From: Aquabacterium sp. A7-Y
GTDB taxonomy: Bacteria > Pseudomonadota > Gammaproteobacteria > Burkholderiales > Burkholderiaceae_C
Length of the DNA stretch: 64,000 nucleotides
Direction: 5' to 3'
Assembly: GCF_026153205.1 (NCBI RefSeq)
Contig: NZ_JAPFBW010000011.1
Coordinates: 62,001-126,000, forward strand
A program made the translations under genes and the position numbers. The notes beneath the pieces are model-generated. The model made no database searches. It saw only the letters and a list, made by a program, of their open reading frames with translations, and was not told where the DNA came from. Of this stretch, positions 34,675-43,450 are shown piece by piece. The first letter of the stretch is position 1. Each line of letters starts with the position of its first letter.

Positions 34675-35967
34675 TTGAGAAAGATACCCCTAGCGTACCT
34701 CGTCAACTGCCTGGCTTGCCTGAGTCTCATGACCGTAGCAAGACCTGCCGGGGATGTCCCGTCGTCGCTCACGCAAAAGCTGCCGATCCATGTTCATCAG
34801 CGGTCCGGGGCGTCGGGCTTCCCGGCCGACACACGGTGGTTCGAACTGCATCCGCTTGTCGGATGTCCGCGGTGCGAGGGTCCGATTCGGGTCCTGGGCA
34901 CGGCAGGCTGCGCGGGAAGCGGGAGGTGGCACGACGCGGCCGTCGCCGGTTTCGGGGTCGAACCGGTCGCATGGATCGGAGACCGCCGCGAAGTGAGGGA
35001 TATGGCATATCGCCGTTCCTCACGGCCCCGCACCTGGCAGGTGCAGCAGCGACACCTCTGGGCCAGTTTCGAAGCGCGCTTCTCTATGGGAAGCGTCTTT
35101 CTTGCGCATCCCTTCCTGCCCCACGCGGACTACCGAGCTTACGTTGCCGCGGGAATGCTCGTCGCGGTCCAGGTCGCCCTGATCACGGGCTTCTTCCTGG
35201 AGCGGACCGGGCGCCGTCGCGCGCAACGCGAAGCGCGGCATGTCCGCGCTCACCTGGTGCATCTCGCCCGAGTGTCGTCGATGGGGGAGCTGGTCGTGTC
35301 CCTGGCACACGAGCTGAATCAGCCGCTCACCGCGGTCCACGGCAATGCGCGCACCGCTGCGCGCATGCTCTCGAGAGACCAGGTCCCGGTGGCCGAGCTG
35401 GCGGACATCCTTCAAGACATCGTGAACGACGTCAAGCGGGCCGCCGACCTGGTCGCCCAGATCCGGGACATGGTCAGCAGGCGCCCGGCGGAGCGTGTGC
35501 ACGTGGATGTGAATGGGGCGGTCCGCAATGTGAGAAAGCTGCTTGCCGGTGAGTCGGCGGTCCGGCGGGTCCCGGTCGAACTCGATCTCACGCCCCTCCC
35601 ACTGAGGGTCGAGGCCGATCCGATCCAGCTGCAGCAGGTCTTGCTGAACCTCGTCCTCAATGCCATCGAGGCGGCATCGATGTCGCGCGGTGATCCGCCC
35701 AAGGTCGAGATCCGCAGCGCGTTGAGCGCTCCCCGCACGGTGCACATCGTCGTGCGCGACAACGGTCCCGGTCTCGAGCCCGGCATGGAAGGACAGGTGT
35801 TCGAGCCGTTCTACACCACCAAGGGGTCGGGCATGGGGATCGGCTTGTGGATCGCGCGCTCCATCGTCGAGTCGCATGGAGGACGCATCTGGGCCACCAA
35901 CGTGCCGGAGGGCGGCGCGGCGTTCCACGTCGCTCTCCCGCGGGTCCCCGGTGAAGAAGAAGCATGA
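34675..35967 (+). CDS. Histidine kinase with one membrane helix and no recognised sensor domain
   Basis: 430 residues from a TTG at 34675; an ATG at 34729 also fits. A hydrophobic start (LAYLVNCLACLSLMTVA) may be a signal anchor. About 100 residues without resemblance to any sensor fold follow, then a membrane helix (YVAAGMLVAVQVALITGFFL), a short coiled linker, the H-box MGELVVSLAHELNQPLTAVH and ATPase motifs VLLNLVLNAIEAA, DNGPGLEPGMEGQVFEPFYT and GMGIGLWIARS. The TM-linker-kinase part resembles sensor kinases that usually carry an ABC-type substrate-binding domain in the periplasm. Probably partners the regulator at 33573. Confidence 0.82.
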   Translation: MRKIPLAYLVNCLACLSLMTVARPAGDVPSSLTQKLPIHVHQRSGASGFPADTRWFELHPLVGCPRCEGPIRVLGTAGCAGSGRWHDAAVAGFGVEPVAWIGDRREVRDMAYRRSSRPRTWQVQQRHLWASFEARFSMGSVFLAHPFLPHADYRAYVAAGMLVAVQVALITGFFLERTGRRRAQREARHVRAHLVHLARVSSMGELVVSLAHELNQPLTAVHGNARTAARMLSRDQVPVAELADILQDIVNDVKRAADLVAQIRDMVSRRPAERVHVDVNGAVRNVRKLLAGESAVRRVPVELDLTPLPLRVEADPIQLQQVLLNLVLNAIEAASMSRGDPPKVEIRSALSAPRTVHIVVRDNGPGLEPGMEGQVFEPFYTTKGSGMGIGLWIARSIVESHGGRIWATNVPEGGAAFHVALPRVPGEEEA

Positions 35968-36058
35968 GCGACACCCGACGCGCAGGTCGCGAAGCCGCCC
36001 GGTGCGGTCGCCCCGCAAGGCCTGTGGACCGGCTGCGCCACCTCGGTGGCCGGCAGGC

Positions 36059-36496
36059 TCACTGGCTGGTCTTGGACCGCCTTTCGATCCAGACCTGGTT
36101 CTGCTCGTCCCAACGGTGTGTGTTCATGAACCTCTGAGTGTCCGCGCGTCGCTGTTCGCGGCTCAGCGTGCTCGTTGGCGGCGGAGACCCGCCGATCGGC
36201 TTCCAGCTCGAGGACCGGTCGTCCCAGCGATGCCCTTTCAGGAACTCATCGCGTTCCGCCTTCATCTCCGCGCGGCTCTTGACGCCTTGCGGCGGCTCGA
36301 CGCCGCTCTTGAGGACCCAGGTCGCGGACGCGTCGTCCCAGCGATGGGTCCTCAGGAACTCGTCGCGCTCCATCTTGACCTGCACGCGGCTTGGACCGGC
36401 CGCCGTATCTTCGCCGGCGGTCCGTGCGCTGACGGGAGAGAGCGTCAGCGCAAGACAGGATGCCAGCAGTGTGGCGATGAGATGCGGGTTCCTCAT
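36059..36496 (-). CDS. Small periplasmic protein with three RDEFL-HRWDD repeats
   Basis: 145 residues from ATG 36496, preceded by GAAGGAG; the frame is open far upstream without coding character. A signal peptide (MRNPHLIATLLASCLALTLS, cleaved after PVSA) is followed by three copies of an 18-residue unit: RDEFLRTHRWDDASATWV (44-61), RDEFLKGHRWDDRSSSWK (82-99) and a weaker TQRFMNTHRWDEQNQVWI (120-137). The shared core is F-(L/M)-x2-HRWD(D/E)-x5-W. I do not recognise the family. The His, Trp and acidic pattern could bind metal or a glycan, but that is speculation. It is divergent from the DUF3300 gene. Confidence 0.8.
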   Translation of the reverse strand: MRNPHLIATLLASCLALTLSPVSARTAGEDTAAGPSRVQVKMERDEFLRTHRWDDASATWVLKSGVEPPQGVKSRAEMKAERDEFLKGHRWDDRSSSWKPIGGSPPPTSTLSREQRRADTQRFMNTHRWDEQNQVWIERRSKTSQ

Positions 36497-36770
36497 GTCG
36501 ACTCCTTCGTGGCTTGGATCGCTGCGGGACATTACGACTCGATGCCGGGAAAGAGAACCCGGGGTGGGGCGTGCGCTCGATGCCCCTTTCCACAAGCTGT
36601 CGGCCGCTCCTCTCCCCCGCACTTCGGAGCACCGCCGTGGCCGGGACGCGGCACGGCGCCACTGCCCCGGTCCCCTCTGTTGCCGCCCCCAGCCAGCGCC
36701 TAGCCTTGCTGTGAAAGGCAGCCTGCCGGGTCGACTTCCGGCCGCTGCAGGTCTCAACCGGGGAGCCGAC

Positions 36771-38045
36771 ATGCGTCTTCTGCGTCCAAGGGTCACCCAC
36801 CTCGCATGGGCCTTGTTCGTGTGCCTGTTCTCGCTGCCTGCCGCTGCACAGGACCCGGCCCGTTTCGCGCCCGAGCAGCTGGAGCAGATGCTGGCGCCGG
36901 TCGCGCTCTACCCGGACACACTGCTGTCACAGCTCCTGATGGCCAGCACCTACCCCGCCGACGTTGCCGAAGCGGCGAAGTGGTCGAAGGCGCACCCGCA
37001 GCAAAAGGGCGAGGCGGCGGTCGCGGCCGTCAGTGGCCAGTCCTGGGATCCGAGTGTCAAGTCGCTCGTCGCCTTTCCGGATCTCCTGGAGACCTTGGGC
37101 GCGCACCCGGATTGGGTGCAGAACCTCGGTGACGCCTTCCTGGCGTCGTCCAGGGACGTCCTCGACGCGGTACAGCGGCTCAGAATCCAGGCCGAGAAGG
37201 CGGGCCACCTGAAAAGCTCCAAGCAGCAGAAGGTGGTGCTCGAGGCCGAGCCCGACACCGCGCAGACCATCGTCCGCATCGAGCCGGCCGACCCCCAGGT
37301 GGTCTACGTGCCCGCCTACGATCCGGGCGTCGTCTACGGAGACTGGCCGTACCCGGCCTACCCGCCGATCTACTATCCCCCGTCGGCGTATTACTACCCC
37401 GGCGCAGCGCTCGCCTCCGGGATGATGTTCGGCGTCGGGGTCGCGGCGACGGCGGCACTGTGGGGGAACGTCAACTGGGGACGCGGCGATGTCGACATCG
37501 ACGTCAACAGGTACAACAACATCAACACCAACCGCCAGCTCGACGCGAGCCAGACGAGCTTCCAGCACAATGCCGCGCAGCGCCGGGGCGTGCCCTACCG
37601 GGACGAAGGCAGCCGGCAGCGGTTCGGCAGCCAGGATGCCGGCAATCCGGCCCAGCGGTCCGCCTATCGCGGCCGCACGCCGGAGGTGGAGGTCCAGCGC
37701 CAGCAAGCACAAGCTGCCCTGCAGGAACGAGGCCTGTCGTCCGATCAGGCACGCGGGGAGCCGCGTGGCGGCGCGGCCCGGGACGATCGGGCCCAAGAGC
37801 GAGAGCGTGAGCGGCCCAAGGGGGGCGCCGAGCGAGAAAGCCGGACGGCAGGCAATCGGGAACCCACCCGGGGCTCACCCGAGGGACGCGGCGACCACGC
37901 ATTGCGCGGTGCCAGCGATCCGGCAGGCACACGGCAGCACATCGACCGCGGCGAATCGAGCCGCCAGTCCATGACGCGGCAACGCTCCGCAGCAGCGCCC
38001 GGTGCGGCGTCCCGCGGGGCCGCGCGCGGCGGCCTCCGGCGCTAG
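36771..38045 (+). CDS. DUF3300 domain protein
   Basis: 424 residues from ATG 36771. A signal peptide ending LPAAAQ is followed by the conserved DUF3300 domain: FAPEQLEQMLAPVALYPDTL, LLSQLLMASTYPADVAEA, SWDPSVKSLVAFPDLL and WVQNLGDAF, then IVRIEPADPQVVYVPAYDP. A Pro/Tyr-rich stretch and a Gly/Ala hydrophobic segment come next. The last 150 residues are a disordered, Arg/Gly/Glu-rich tail. It is a secreted or envelope protein of unknown role, and is regularly found next to DUF2950 genes, as here. Confidence 0.9.
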   Translation: MRLLRPRVTHLAWALFVCLFSLPAAAQDPARFAPEQLEQMLAPVALYPDTLLSQLLMASTYPADVAEAAKWSKAHPQQKGEAAVAAVSGQSWDPSVKSLVAFPDLLETLGAHPDWVQNLGDAFLASSRDVLDAVQRLRIQAEKAGHLKSSKQQKVVLEAEPDTAQTIVRIEPADPQVVYVPAYDPGVVYGDWPYPAYPPIYYPPSAYYYPGAALASGMMFGVGVAATAALWGNVNWGRGDVDIDVNRYNNINTNRQLDASQTSFQHNAAQRRGVPYRDEGSRQRFGSQDAGNPAQRSAYRGRTPEVEVQRQQAQAALQERGLSSDQARGEPRGGAARDDRAQERERERPKGGAERESRTAGNREPTRGSPEGRGDHALRGASDPAGTRQHIDRGESSRQSMTRQRSAAAPGAASRGAARGGLRR

Positions 38046-38076
38046 TCCCATGAAACCGAGGAATCGGGAAAGCAAG

Positions 38077-39006
38077 ATGCACCCTCTCCCCGCTCGGCCC
38101 AGCGCCCAGCCCTGCCGCTTCACGGCGACCGCGGTCGCCGTGCTGGCGGCAGCCCTGCTGGGCACCGCGCCCGCCGGCGCACAAATGTCGTATCCCAGCG
38201 CCGAAGCGGCGTCGCAAGCCTTTGTGGATGCAGTCCGCGGGAGCGACAACGAGGCCCTGCACCGGGTGCTGGGTGCCGATTGGAAGCGGGTGGTGCAAGC
38301 GGACACGATAGCCCGCAGCGACATCGAGGCCTTCCTCACCGCGTGGCAGCACGGGCACAAGATCGAGCCCCAAGCCGATGGTTCGGCGCGGCTCTCGGTG
38401 GGCCCGCAGGGCTGGACCTTGCCGATTCCCCTCGTCGCCACCGCATCCGGCTGGCGTTTCGATCCGCGGCGTGGCGCAGACGAATTGCGAACCCGGCGTA
38501 TCGGACGCAACGAGCTGGCCGCGATGCAGGCGGCCCTCGCCTACCTCGACGCCCAGCGGGAATACGCGATCAAGGACCGCGACGGCAACGGCGTGCACGA
38601 GTATGCGCAGAAGCTCAGGAGCGCGGCCGGTCGGCACGATGGCCTGTACTGGCCCGATGCGCCGGGACAAGACAGGAGCCCGCTCGGCCCGTGGTTCGCC
38701 CGCGCCCAGCCGAAGCAAAGCGCCGGCTATCACGGCTACTTCTACAAGATCCTGAGCTCACAGGGCAGCCATGCACCGGGCGGTGCCTACGACTACCTCA
38801 TCGGTGGACGCATGAGAGCGGGCTTCGCGCTGTTGGCCTGGCCAGTCCGATACGGGGATAGCGGAGTCATGAGCTTCATGGTCAGTCACGACGGCGTGCT
38901 CTTCGAAAAAGACCTGGGGCCCGGCACCAGCACTGCGGCTCGCACGATGAGCCGCTTCGATCCGGATGCCAGCTGGACGCGTGTGGCGGTGCCGGAGCGG
39001 CCATGA
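38077..39006 (+). CDS. DUF2950 domain protein
   Basis: 309 residues from ATG 38077, preferred over 38050 because a GGGAAAG-like ribosome site precedes it. The signal peptide has a hydrophobic core (AVAVLAAALLG) and an AGAQ cleavage site. The domain matches DUF2950: YPSAEAASQAFVDAVRGSD, LDAQREYAIKDRDGNGVHEY, then SAGYHGYFYKILSSQG and GFALLAWPVRYGDSGVMSF, with the conserved Tyr/Asp/Gly-rich core. Function unknown, exported. It follows the DUF3300 gene by 31 bases on the same strand and probably acts with it. Confidence 0.9.
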   Translation: MHPLPARPSAQPCRFTATAVAVLAAALLGTAPAGAQMSYPSAEAASQAFVDAVRGSDNEALHRVLGADWKRVVQADTIARSDIEAFLTAWQHGHKIEPQADGSARLSVGPQGWTLPIPLVATASGWRFDPRRGADELRTRRIGRNELAAMQAALAYLDAQREYAIKDRDGNGVHEYAQKLRSAAGRHDGLYWPDAPGQDRSPLGPWFARAQPKQSAGYHGYFYKILSSQGSHAPGGAYDYLIGGRMRAGFALLAWPVRYGDSGVMSFMVSHDGVLFEKDLGPGTSTAARTMSRFDPDASWTRVAVPERP

Positions 39007-39042
39007 GCCGATCGGCTCCTTGACGAACCAGGCCTTGCAGGG

Positions 39043-39459
39043 TCACTCAAGCCGGTTGGGTGATAGCACAACGCGGAACTTGGAACCGCGAGTCATGTTG
39101 TGTTGTGTGTAAAAGCCGCTCAGAGACCCCCCCTGAACACGCTGCTCCCTCTCCGGCACGGCCCGAACGCTTGAATCGGTTCCACCCTCCAGCGTAGAAG
39201 CGAAGGGATACTCGTCCCAAGACAGGCCGGCCCCCGCCGGCTGAGTACGGATATTGCCGCCCATGTCCTTGAAGTGAGCAACATTGTGGGCCATGGCTTG
39301 GGCCCGATTGGGGTTGACCTTGGACGCGTCGACACGCGGATTGTCGCGGTCCTCCATCGGCCAATAGGTCAGTTCATCGGGCTGGCCGTTGGAGATGGCA
39401 TCGAAGATGTGCTCATAGATCTCGGGGGTCAGGTGCTGGTGAACGATAAAGTCGGGCAT
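39043..39459 (-). CDS. NucA/NucB-type deoxyribonuclease domain, stand-alone
   Basis: 138 residues from ATG 39459 with GGAG at good spacing. The second half fits the NucA/NucB nuclease domain (PF14040): NPNRAQAMAHNV, then WDEYPFASTLEGG with the conserved Asp-Glu, VRAVPEREQRVQGGSLSGFY and GSKFRVVL. The first 45 residues are not recognised. No signal peptide is seen, unlike secreted NucB. The same domain occurs at the C-terminus of polymorphic toxins, so this may be an orphan toxin tip, a secreted effector delivered by another system, or a domesticated nuclease. No obvious immunity gene is adjacent. It is convergent with DUF2950. Confidence 0.75.
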   Translation of the reverse strand: MPDFIVHQHLTPEIYEHIFDAISNGQPDELTYWPMEDRDNPRVDASKVNPNRAQAMAHNVAHFKDMGGNIRTQPAGAGLSWDEYPFASTLEGGTDSSVRAVPEREQRVQGGSLSGFYTQHNMTRGSKFRVVLSPNRLE

Positions 39460-39704
39460 TCGAAGCTCCAAGGGTTGAAGAAAAGCAGGTCCTGAACGGC
39501 CCTTGACAGCCGACCGCGGGATCAGGCGGGCATCGATGCTTCACCACTCGATCATGATTGGAGACGATGGAGATGCCCTGCGACAACCCGATGCTCTCGT
39601 CATCACGAACCGGTCTCAACCCCTAGTGATGGGGACAGCCATCCCTAGAGCTCGGGATGCGCATCCACCACGGGCGAAAGATTTGCTGGCACGAGCGCCC
39701 TACA

Positions 39705-40901
39705 ATGGGTCCACACTTTCGGATTCCCCTACACGTGCTTGCCCGCTCCCGTGCTCGCGTGATCGTGGTGCAGGAGGTCATCCCGCACTATCGCCTGAAG
39801 CTGTTCGAATTGCTTCACGATCGTCTCGCGCATGCCGGCGTCGAGCTGAAGGTTGTTTACGGAAAGCCCAACGAGGAACAGGCCGCCAAACAAGACCTGG
39901 TCGATTTGCCGCCGTCGTTCGGTCTGAAAGTCCGCAATCTGTGGCTGTCGGACCGAATGCTCTACCAGCCGGTCATCGGAAACCTCCTGCGGGCGGATTT
40001 GGCCATCTTCCCGAACGCCGCCGCTTACCTCCCCAACTACTTTTTCTGGCTGAGGAAAAAGCGCAAATGTCCGCAGCTCGGCTTCTGGGTCTATCACACC
40101 CGGCAACGGGCCGCAGACCGGTCGCTCAAGGAAGCGGTCAGCCGACGCATGATGCGGCGCGGCGATTGGTGGTTCGCCTACACCGACAGCACGCGGGACT
40201 ACCTGTTGGCCAACGGCGCGGCCGAGGATCGCATCACGGTGCTGAACAACAGCGTCGATGTCGCCGCCTTTCGCGCCTCGCTGGCCGCGGTCGATGCGGC
40301 CGACTTGCAGGCGTTTTCGAGCCGGCACGGCATTCCCGCCGGCGCCCCTGCGGGCCTGTTCTGCGGTGGACTGCATCGCAGCAAGCGACTCGACTTCCTG
40401 TTTGAAGCGCTGCGCTGGATTCACGAACAACAGCCCGACTTTCAGCTGCTCGTGATCGGCGACGGCACGTGTCGGGACATCGTGGCGCGCGCCGCTGCGC
40501 ACGACCGCAGGATCCACTACCTGGGCGCGTCATTCGGTCGAGACAAGGCACTGTGTTTCCGTCTCGCTCAGCTTTTCCTCTGCCCGGGCCTGGTGGGGCT
40601 GGCCATTCTGGACGCGTTTGCCGCCGGGCTGCCCCTGGTCACGACCGAGAGTTGGATCCACAGCCCTGAGATCGACTACCTGCACGACGGAGTCAACGGC
40701 TTGATGACCGAGGACGACGCGCGTGCCTATGCAGCGGCTGTGCTCGGCTTGCTCCAGTCTGAAACGCAACGGAGGACGCTGGCTCGCGCAGCGCTCGACG
40801 ATGCAGGGCATTACTCCATCGACAACATGGCCGGTCGGTTCTTCGAGGGCATTCAGCGCTCGCTCGCGTCACGCGGGTGTGCTGAGGTGGAAGTTCCTTG
40901 A
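39705..40901 (+). CDS. Glycosyltransferase, GT4-like
   Basis: 398 residues if the ATG at 39705 is used; ATG 39657 and GTG 39735 are possible, and the family N-terminus (VIVVQEVIPHYRLKLF) would fit the GTG best. It has two Rossmann domains. The C-terminal half has LFCGGLHRSKRLDFLFEAL, LLVIGDGTCRDIVARAAA, HYLGASFGRDKALCFR and LFLCPGLVGLAILDAFAAGL, which follow the GT4 pattern, with Leu where the catalytic Glu of the usual E-x7-E often begins (PGLVGLAILD). It would add a sugar from an NDP donor to a cell-surface glycan. It converges on the next glycosyltransferase and may have its own promoter, near TACAAT at 39701. Confidence 0.85.
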   Translation: MGPHFRIPLHVLARSRARVIVVQEVIPHYRLKLFELLHDRLAHAGVELKVVYGKPNEEQAAKQDLVDLPPSFGLKVRNLWLSDRMLYQPVIGNLLRADLAIFPNAAAYLPNYFFWLRKKRKCPQLGFWVYHTRQRAADRSLKEAVSRRMMRRGDWWFAYTDSTRDYLLANGAAEDRITVLNNSVDVAAFRASLAAVDAADLQAFSSRHGIPAGAPAGLFCGGLHRSKRLDFLFEALRWIHEQQPDFQLLVIGDGTCRDIVARAAAHDRRIHYLGASFGRDKALCFRLAQLFLCPGLVGLAILDAFAAGLPLVTTESWIHSPEIDYLHDGVNGLMTEDDARAYAAAVLGLLQSETQRRTLARAALDDAGHYSIDNMAGRFFEGIQRSLASRGCAEVEVP

Positions 40902-40936
40902 AGAGTGTTCGGCGCCGTCTGCCGACCGCCGACTTG

Positions 40937-42109
40937 CTAGACGTATTCAATGTCAAGCGCCGCGGCTTGCTCGTAGATCTGCATCAGCTGCCGGTAGTTC
41001 GTCGCCTCACTGTACCGCGCCTGATAAACACCCCGCGCGGCAGCGCCCATCTCGGCCATGCGCTGCGGATGTGCCAGCGCCCAGGCCACCTTGTCCGCCA
41101 GGTCACGGGAATCTCCGGGAGAGAAATGAAGGCCGGTGACCCCATCGTCGATGATCTCGGCCATCGCGCCCAGGCGACTCGCGATGACGGGCAAGCCGTT
41201 CGCGAAGGCTTCCACGATCACCAGCGGGAAACCTTCGAGGCATTCCGAGGGCATGACCAGGAAGCGGGCCTGCTGCATGGCGCGGAAAACCTCCGCGCTG
41301 GATCGATGTCCCTGCAAGGTGAGCCGGGGCGTCGACGCGCCTTGCAGCGCTTCCTCCAAGGGCCCGGCTCCGAAGACATGCAGCGGATGGTCGATGGACT
41401 TCCAGGCCTCGGCCAGCGTCATCAACCCCTTCTCCGGGCTCAGGCGTCCGACGAACAGGGCGCCGTCGCGCGGGGCGACTGGAGGACAACCGGGGTCGGC
41501 GATGAAGTTCGGCTTGACGGCGATGCGATCGTCCGGCAAGCCGCCTTCGACAAACCGGCTCCTCGACGATTTGGACAAGGCGATGAAACGCTGCACCCGG
41601 CGCTCTAAGGTTCGGGCTCGCCGGTGAACGTCGAGAGAACGTGCCACCAGCAGGGAGCCGATCCAGGAGTCCCGGTAGCAGCGGTGCCAGGCGCCCCAAT
41701 AAGTCGAGCCTTTCACGCAGCGGTCGCAGGTCTTTCCGTCGCGATAGAGAAAGGCGTTGGCACAGCAGACGGAACGAAAGTCATGGAGGGTCTGGACCAC
41801 CGGAACGCCGGCTTGCGCCGCCGCGTCGTAGGCCGACAGTGTGATGCGCGGAAACAGGTTGTGGCAATGCATCACGTCCGGCCGAAACTCGGCGATGTGG
41901 TCGGCCAGCCGATCCCGGACCTTGCCGTTGTAGCCCAGCCGCCATGCGGTCTCGATGCGCGGCCCCAAAGCCATCAGCTCGTCGTTGCGCAGGGTCCACA
42001 GCGAGACCTCGTGGCCTTGCGACCTGAGCATCGCCGACTCGTTCGCGACGACCACGTCGTCTCCTCCGAATTCGATGTAGTGGTTCTGGACGATGAGCAC
42101 TCGCTTCAT
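40937..42109 (-). CDS. Glycosyltransferase family 4 protein
   Basis: 390 residues with a clean start (MKRVLIVQNHYIEFGGDDVV), the GT4-type N-terminal domain that binds acceptor. HNLFPRITLSAY and VVQTLHDFRSVC are typical, and a Cys-rich insert CDRCVKGSTYWGAWHRC may form a disulfide or metal knuckle. The donor domain has LFVGRLSPEKGLMTLAEAW, HVFGAGPLEEAL and PSECLEGFPLVIVEAFANGLP, containing the E-x7-E motif. It is the last gene of the minus-strand glycan operon, 25 bases after the SDR gene, and would act on an exopolysaccharide or lipid-linked oligosaccharide. Confidence 0.92.
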   Translation of the reverse strand: MKRVLIVQNHYIEFGGDDVVVANESAMLRSQGHEVSLWTLRNDELMALGPRIETAWRLGYNGKVRDRLADHIAEFRPDVMHCHNLFPRITLSAYDAAAQAGVPVVQTLHDFRSVCCANAFLYRDGKTCDRCVKGSTYWGAWHRCYRDSWIGSLLVARSLDVHRRARTLERRVQRFIALSKSSRSRFVEGGLPDDRIAVKPNFIADPGCPPVAPRDGALFVGRLSPEKGLMTLAEAWKSIDHPLHVFGAGPLEEALQGASTPRLTLQGHRSSAEVFRAMQQARFLVMPSECLEGFPLVIVEAFANGLPVIASRLGAMAEIIDDGVTGLHFSPGDSRDLADKVAWALAHPQRMAEMGAAARGVYQARYSEATNYRQLMQIYEQAAALDIEYV

Positions 42110-42134
42110 CGTGGGGACACCTTCAATGGCAGGT

Positions 42135-43181
42135 CTATGGCGAACCTCGGTCTGAAAAAAGCCGCCCGGTTCGGGCTCGGGGAGAGAGGGCGCCCGGCCC
42201 CGCAGGGCCGGTCAACAACTCGGACACACCTTGCTCGGGCGTCGTTCCGGCTTGAAACGCCAGCACGGCTCTCGCAAGCTCGGTCCGGTAGAGCGGCCCG
42301 CCCAGCATCAGCGACCCGTGCGTATGTCCGACCGCATAGGATTTGAAGGCGATGCCGCTGCCTTGTGCCACGTTCCTGACCGTCCAGCGCAAGCCCAGTG
42401 CGGCACGCAGCGCGGCCTCGGGCATCGGGACCCGGAGGCCTGTGCCTCTGCGCCCGCGCAGCGAGGCATGAATCTTCGCCAGCTGCAGCAGCGTGACTCT
42501 CGAGGCCGGAGCGATATTGAACACCGCGCCGTCGATGCCGTCGACTTCACCGGCCGCGCACAGCGCATCGGCGACGTCCGAGACATGGATCAGGCTGAAG
42601 GGTCGGCCGGTCCAGCCGGCCAAGGGCAGCAGGGGCGAGCCGGACAGCCTCAACAATCGTTGGGTATAGCCGCTCCTGTCCATCGGTCCATAGATCTGGC
42701 AAGGGCGCGCGATGACCAGCTCCAGCTGGCCTCGGCAGGCCAGGCGAGCGACCGACTCGGCCTGGCTCTTGCTGCGGCCGTACAGGTCCGTGCCTCCCGT
42801 CGGCGCCGCTTCGGCCACCACCGCCTCCAGTGGTGCGCGATAGACAGCCACCGAACTCACCAGCACCAGCCGCCTGACCCCGGCGCGAGCGCAGGACTGC
42901 GCCACCTCGCGCGTTCCGTCCACGTTGCCTGCCCACATCTCGGCGTCGCTGCCGCGCCCGGGAACCACCCCGGCGACGTGATAGACCGTCGTGACCCCGG
43001 CCATCGCTGCGGCAAGCGCAGTTCGGTCCCTGACATCGCCGGGCACCTGCTTGACGCCGGGGACCATGCTTTCTGCGCTCGGGGCGCGCGTCAGTGCTCT
43101 GACCTCGTGGCCGCGTTGTACCAGCGCCCGCACCAGATGGCGTCCGACAAAACCACTCGCGCCGGTGACGAGCACCGCCAT
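42135..43181 (-). CDS. NAD-dependent epimerase/dehydratase (extended SDR)
   Basis: 348 residues from ATG 43181. The nucleotide motif is TGASGFVGRHL, followed by GDVRD, VYHVAGVV, the catalytic Ser in LVLVSSVAVY and the YGRSKSQAE Tyr-x3-Lys, RPCQIYGP, and a C-terminal substrate part. This is an extended SDR acting on nucleotide sugars or similar substrates, but the YHVAG rather than YHLAA motif and the PCQIYGPMDR segment also occur in 3-beta-hydroxysteroid-type or dihydroflavonol-like members, so the substrate is open. It is six bases downstream of the 87-residue gene and inside the glycan operon. Confidence 0.88.
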   Translation of the reverse strand: MAVLVTGASGFVGRHLVRALVQRGHEVRALTRAPSAESMVPGVKQVPGDVRDRTALAAAMAGVTTVYHVAGVVPGRGSDAEMWAGNVDGTREVAQSCARAGVRRLVLVSSVAVYRAPLEAVVAEAAPTGGTDLYGRSKSQAESVARLACRGQLELVIARPCQIYGPMDRSGYTQRLLRLSGSPLLPLAGWTGRPFSLIHVSDVADALCAAGEVDGIDGAVFNIAPASRVTLLQLAKIHASLRGRRGTGLRVPMPEAALRAALGLRWTVRNVAQGSGIAFKSYAVGHTHGSLMLGGPLYRTELARAVLAFQAGTTPEQGVSELLTGPAGPGALSPRARTGRLFSDRGSP

Positions 43182-43186
43182 CGTCT

Positions 43187-43450
43187 TCACCAACTCGAGG
43201 CGATCGCCTTGCGAGCCGCGTGCACCACGGTGCGCAGGTCCTTGAAGACCGGGCGCGCGTTGTAGAGAAGGTCGTGCGGGATCAGGGTCTGCAGGAAAGG
43301 CATGACGCCGTATCGCGGGTAGCGGTCGAGCGCACTGCTCCGCAGGTGACCGGCGACCCGCAAGAGCCCCAGCGGCGGGCCGGGCATGGGCCGGCCCTTC
43401 ATGTCCACGGGGCACGCTTTCTGGTTCGGGTGGCAGTGCAGCATCTGCAT
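43187..43450 (-). CDS. Hypothetical 87-residue protein coupled to radical SAM gene
   Basis: The ATG at 43450 overlaps the radical SAM stop in ATGA, and the stop lies six bases before the SDR start, so it fills the gap exactly. I do not recognise the family. An N-terminal MQMLHCHPNQKACPVD has two Cys and two His; the rest is basic with LIPHDLLYNARPVFKDLR. There is no signal peptide or membrane helix. Its position suggests it is an accessory of the radical SAM enzyme or acts on the same substrate. Confidence 0.7.
   Translation of the reverse strand: MQMLHCHPNQKACPVDMKGRPMPGPPLGLLRVAGHLRSSALDRYPRYGVMPFLQTLIPHDLLYNARPVFKDLRTVVHAARKAIASSW

Noticed and set aside
36497-36796. Extended N-terminus of the triple-repeat protein
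   Set aside because: The extension is Arg/Ser-rich and runs into the DUF3300 promoter side; ATG 36496 has both a ribosome site and a signal peptide.
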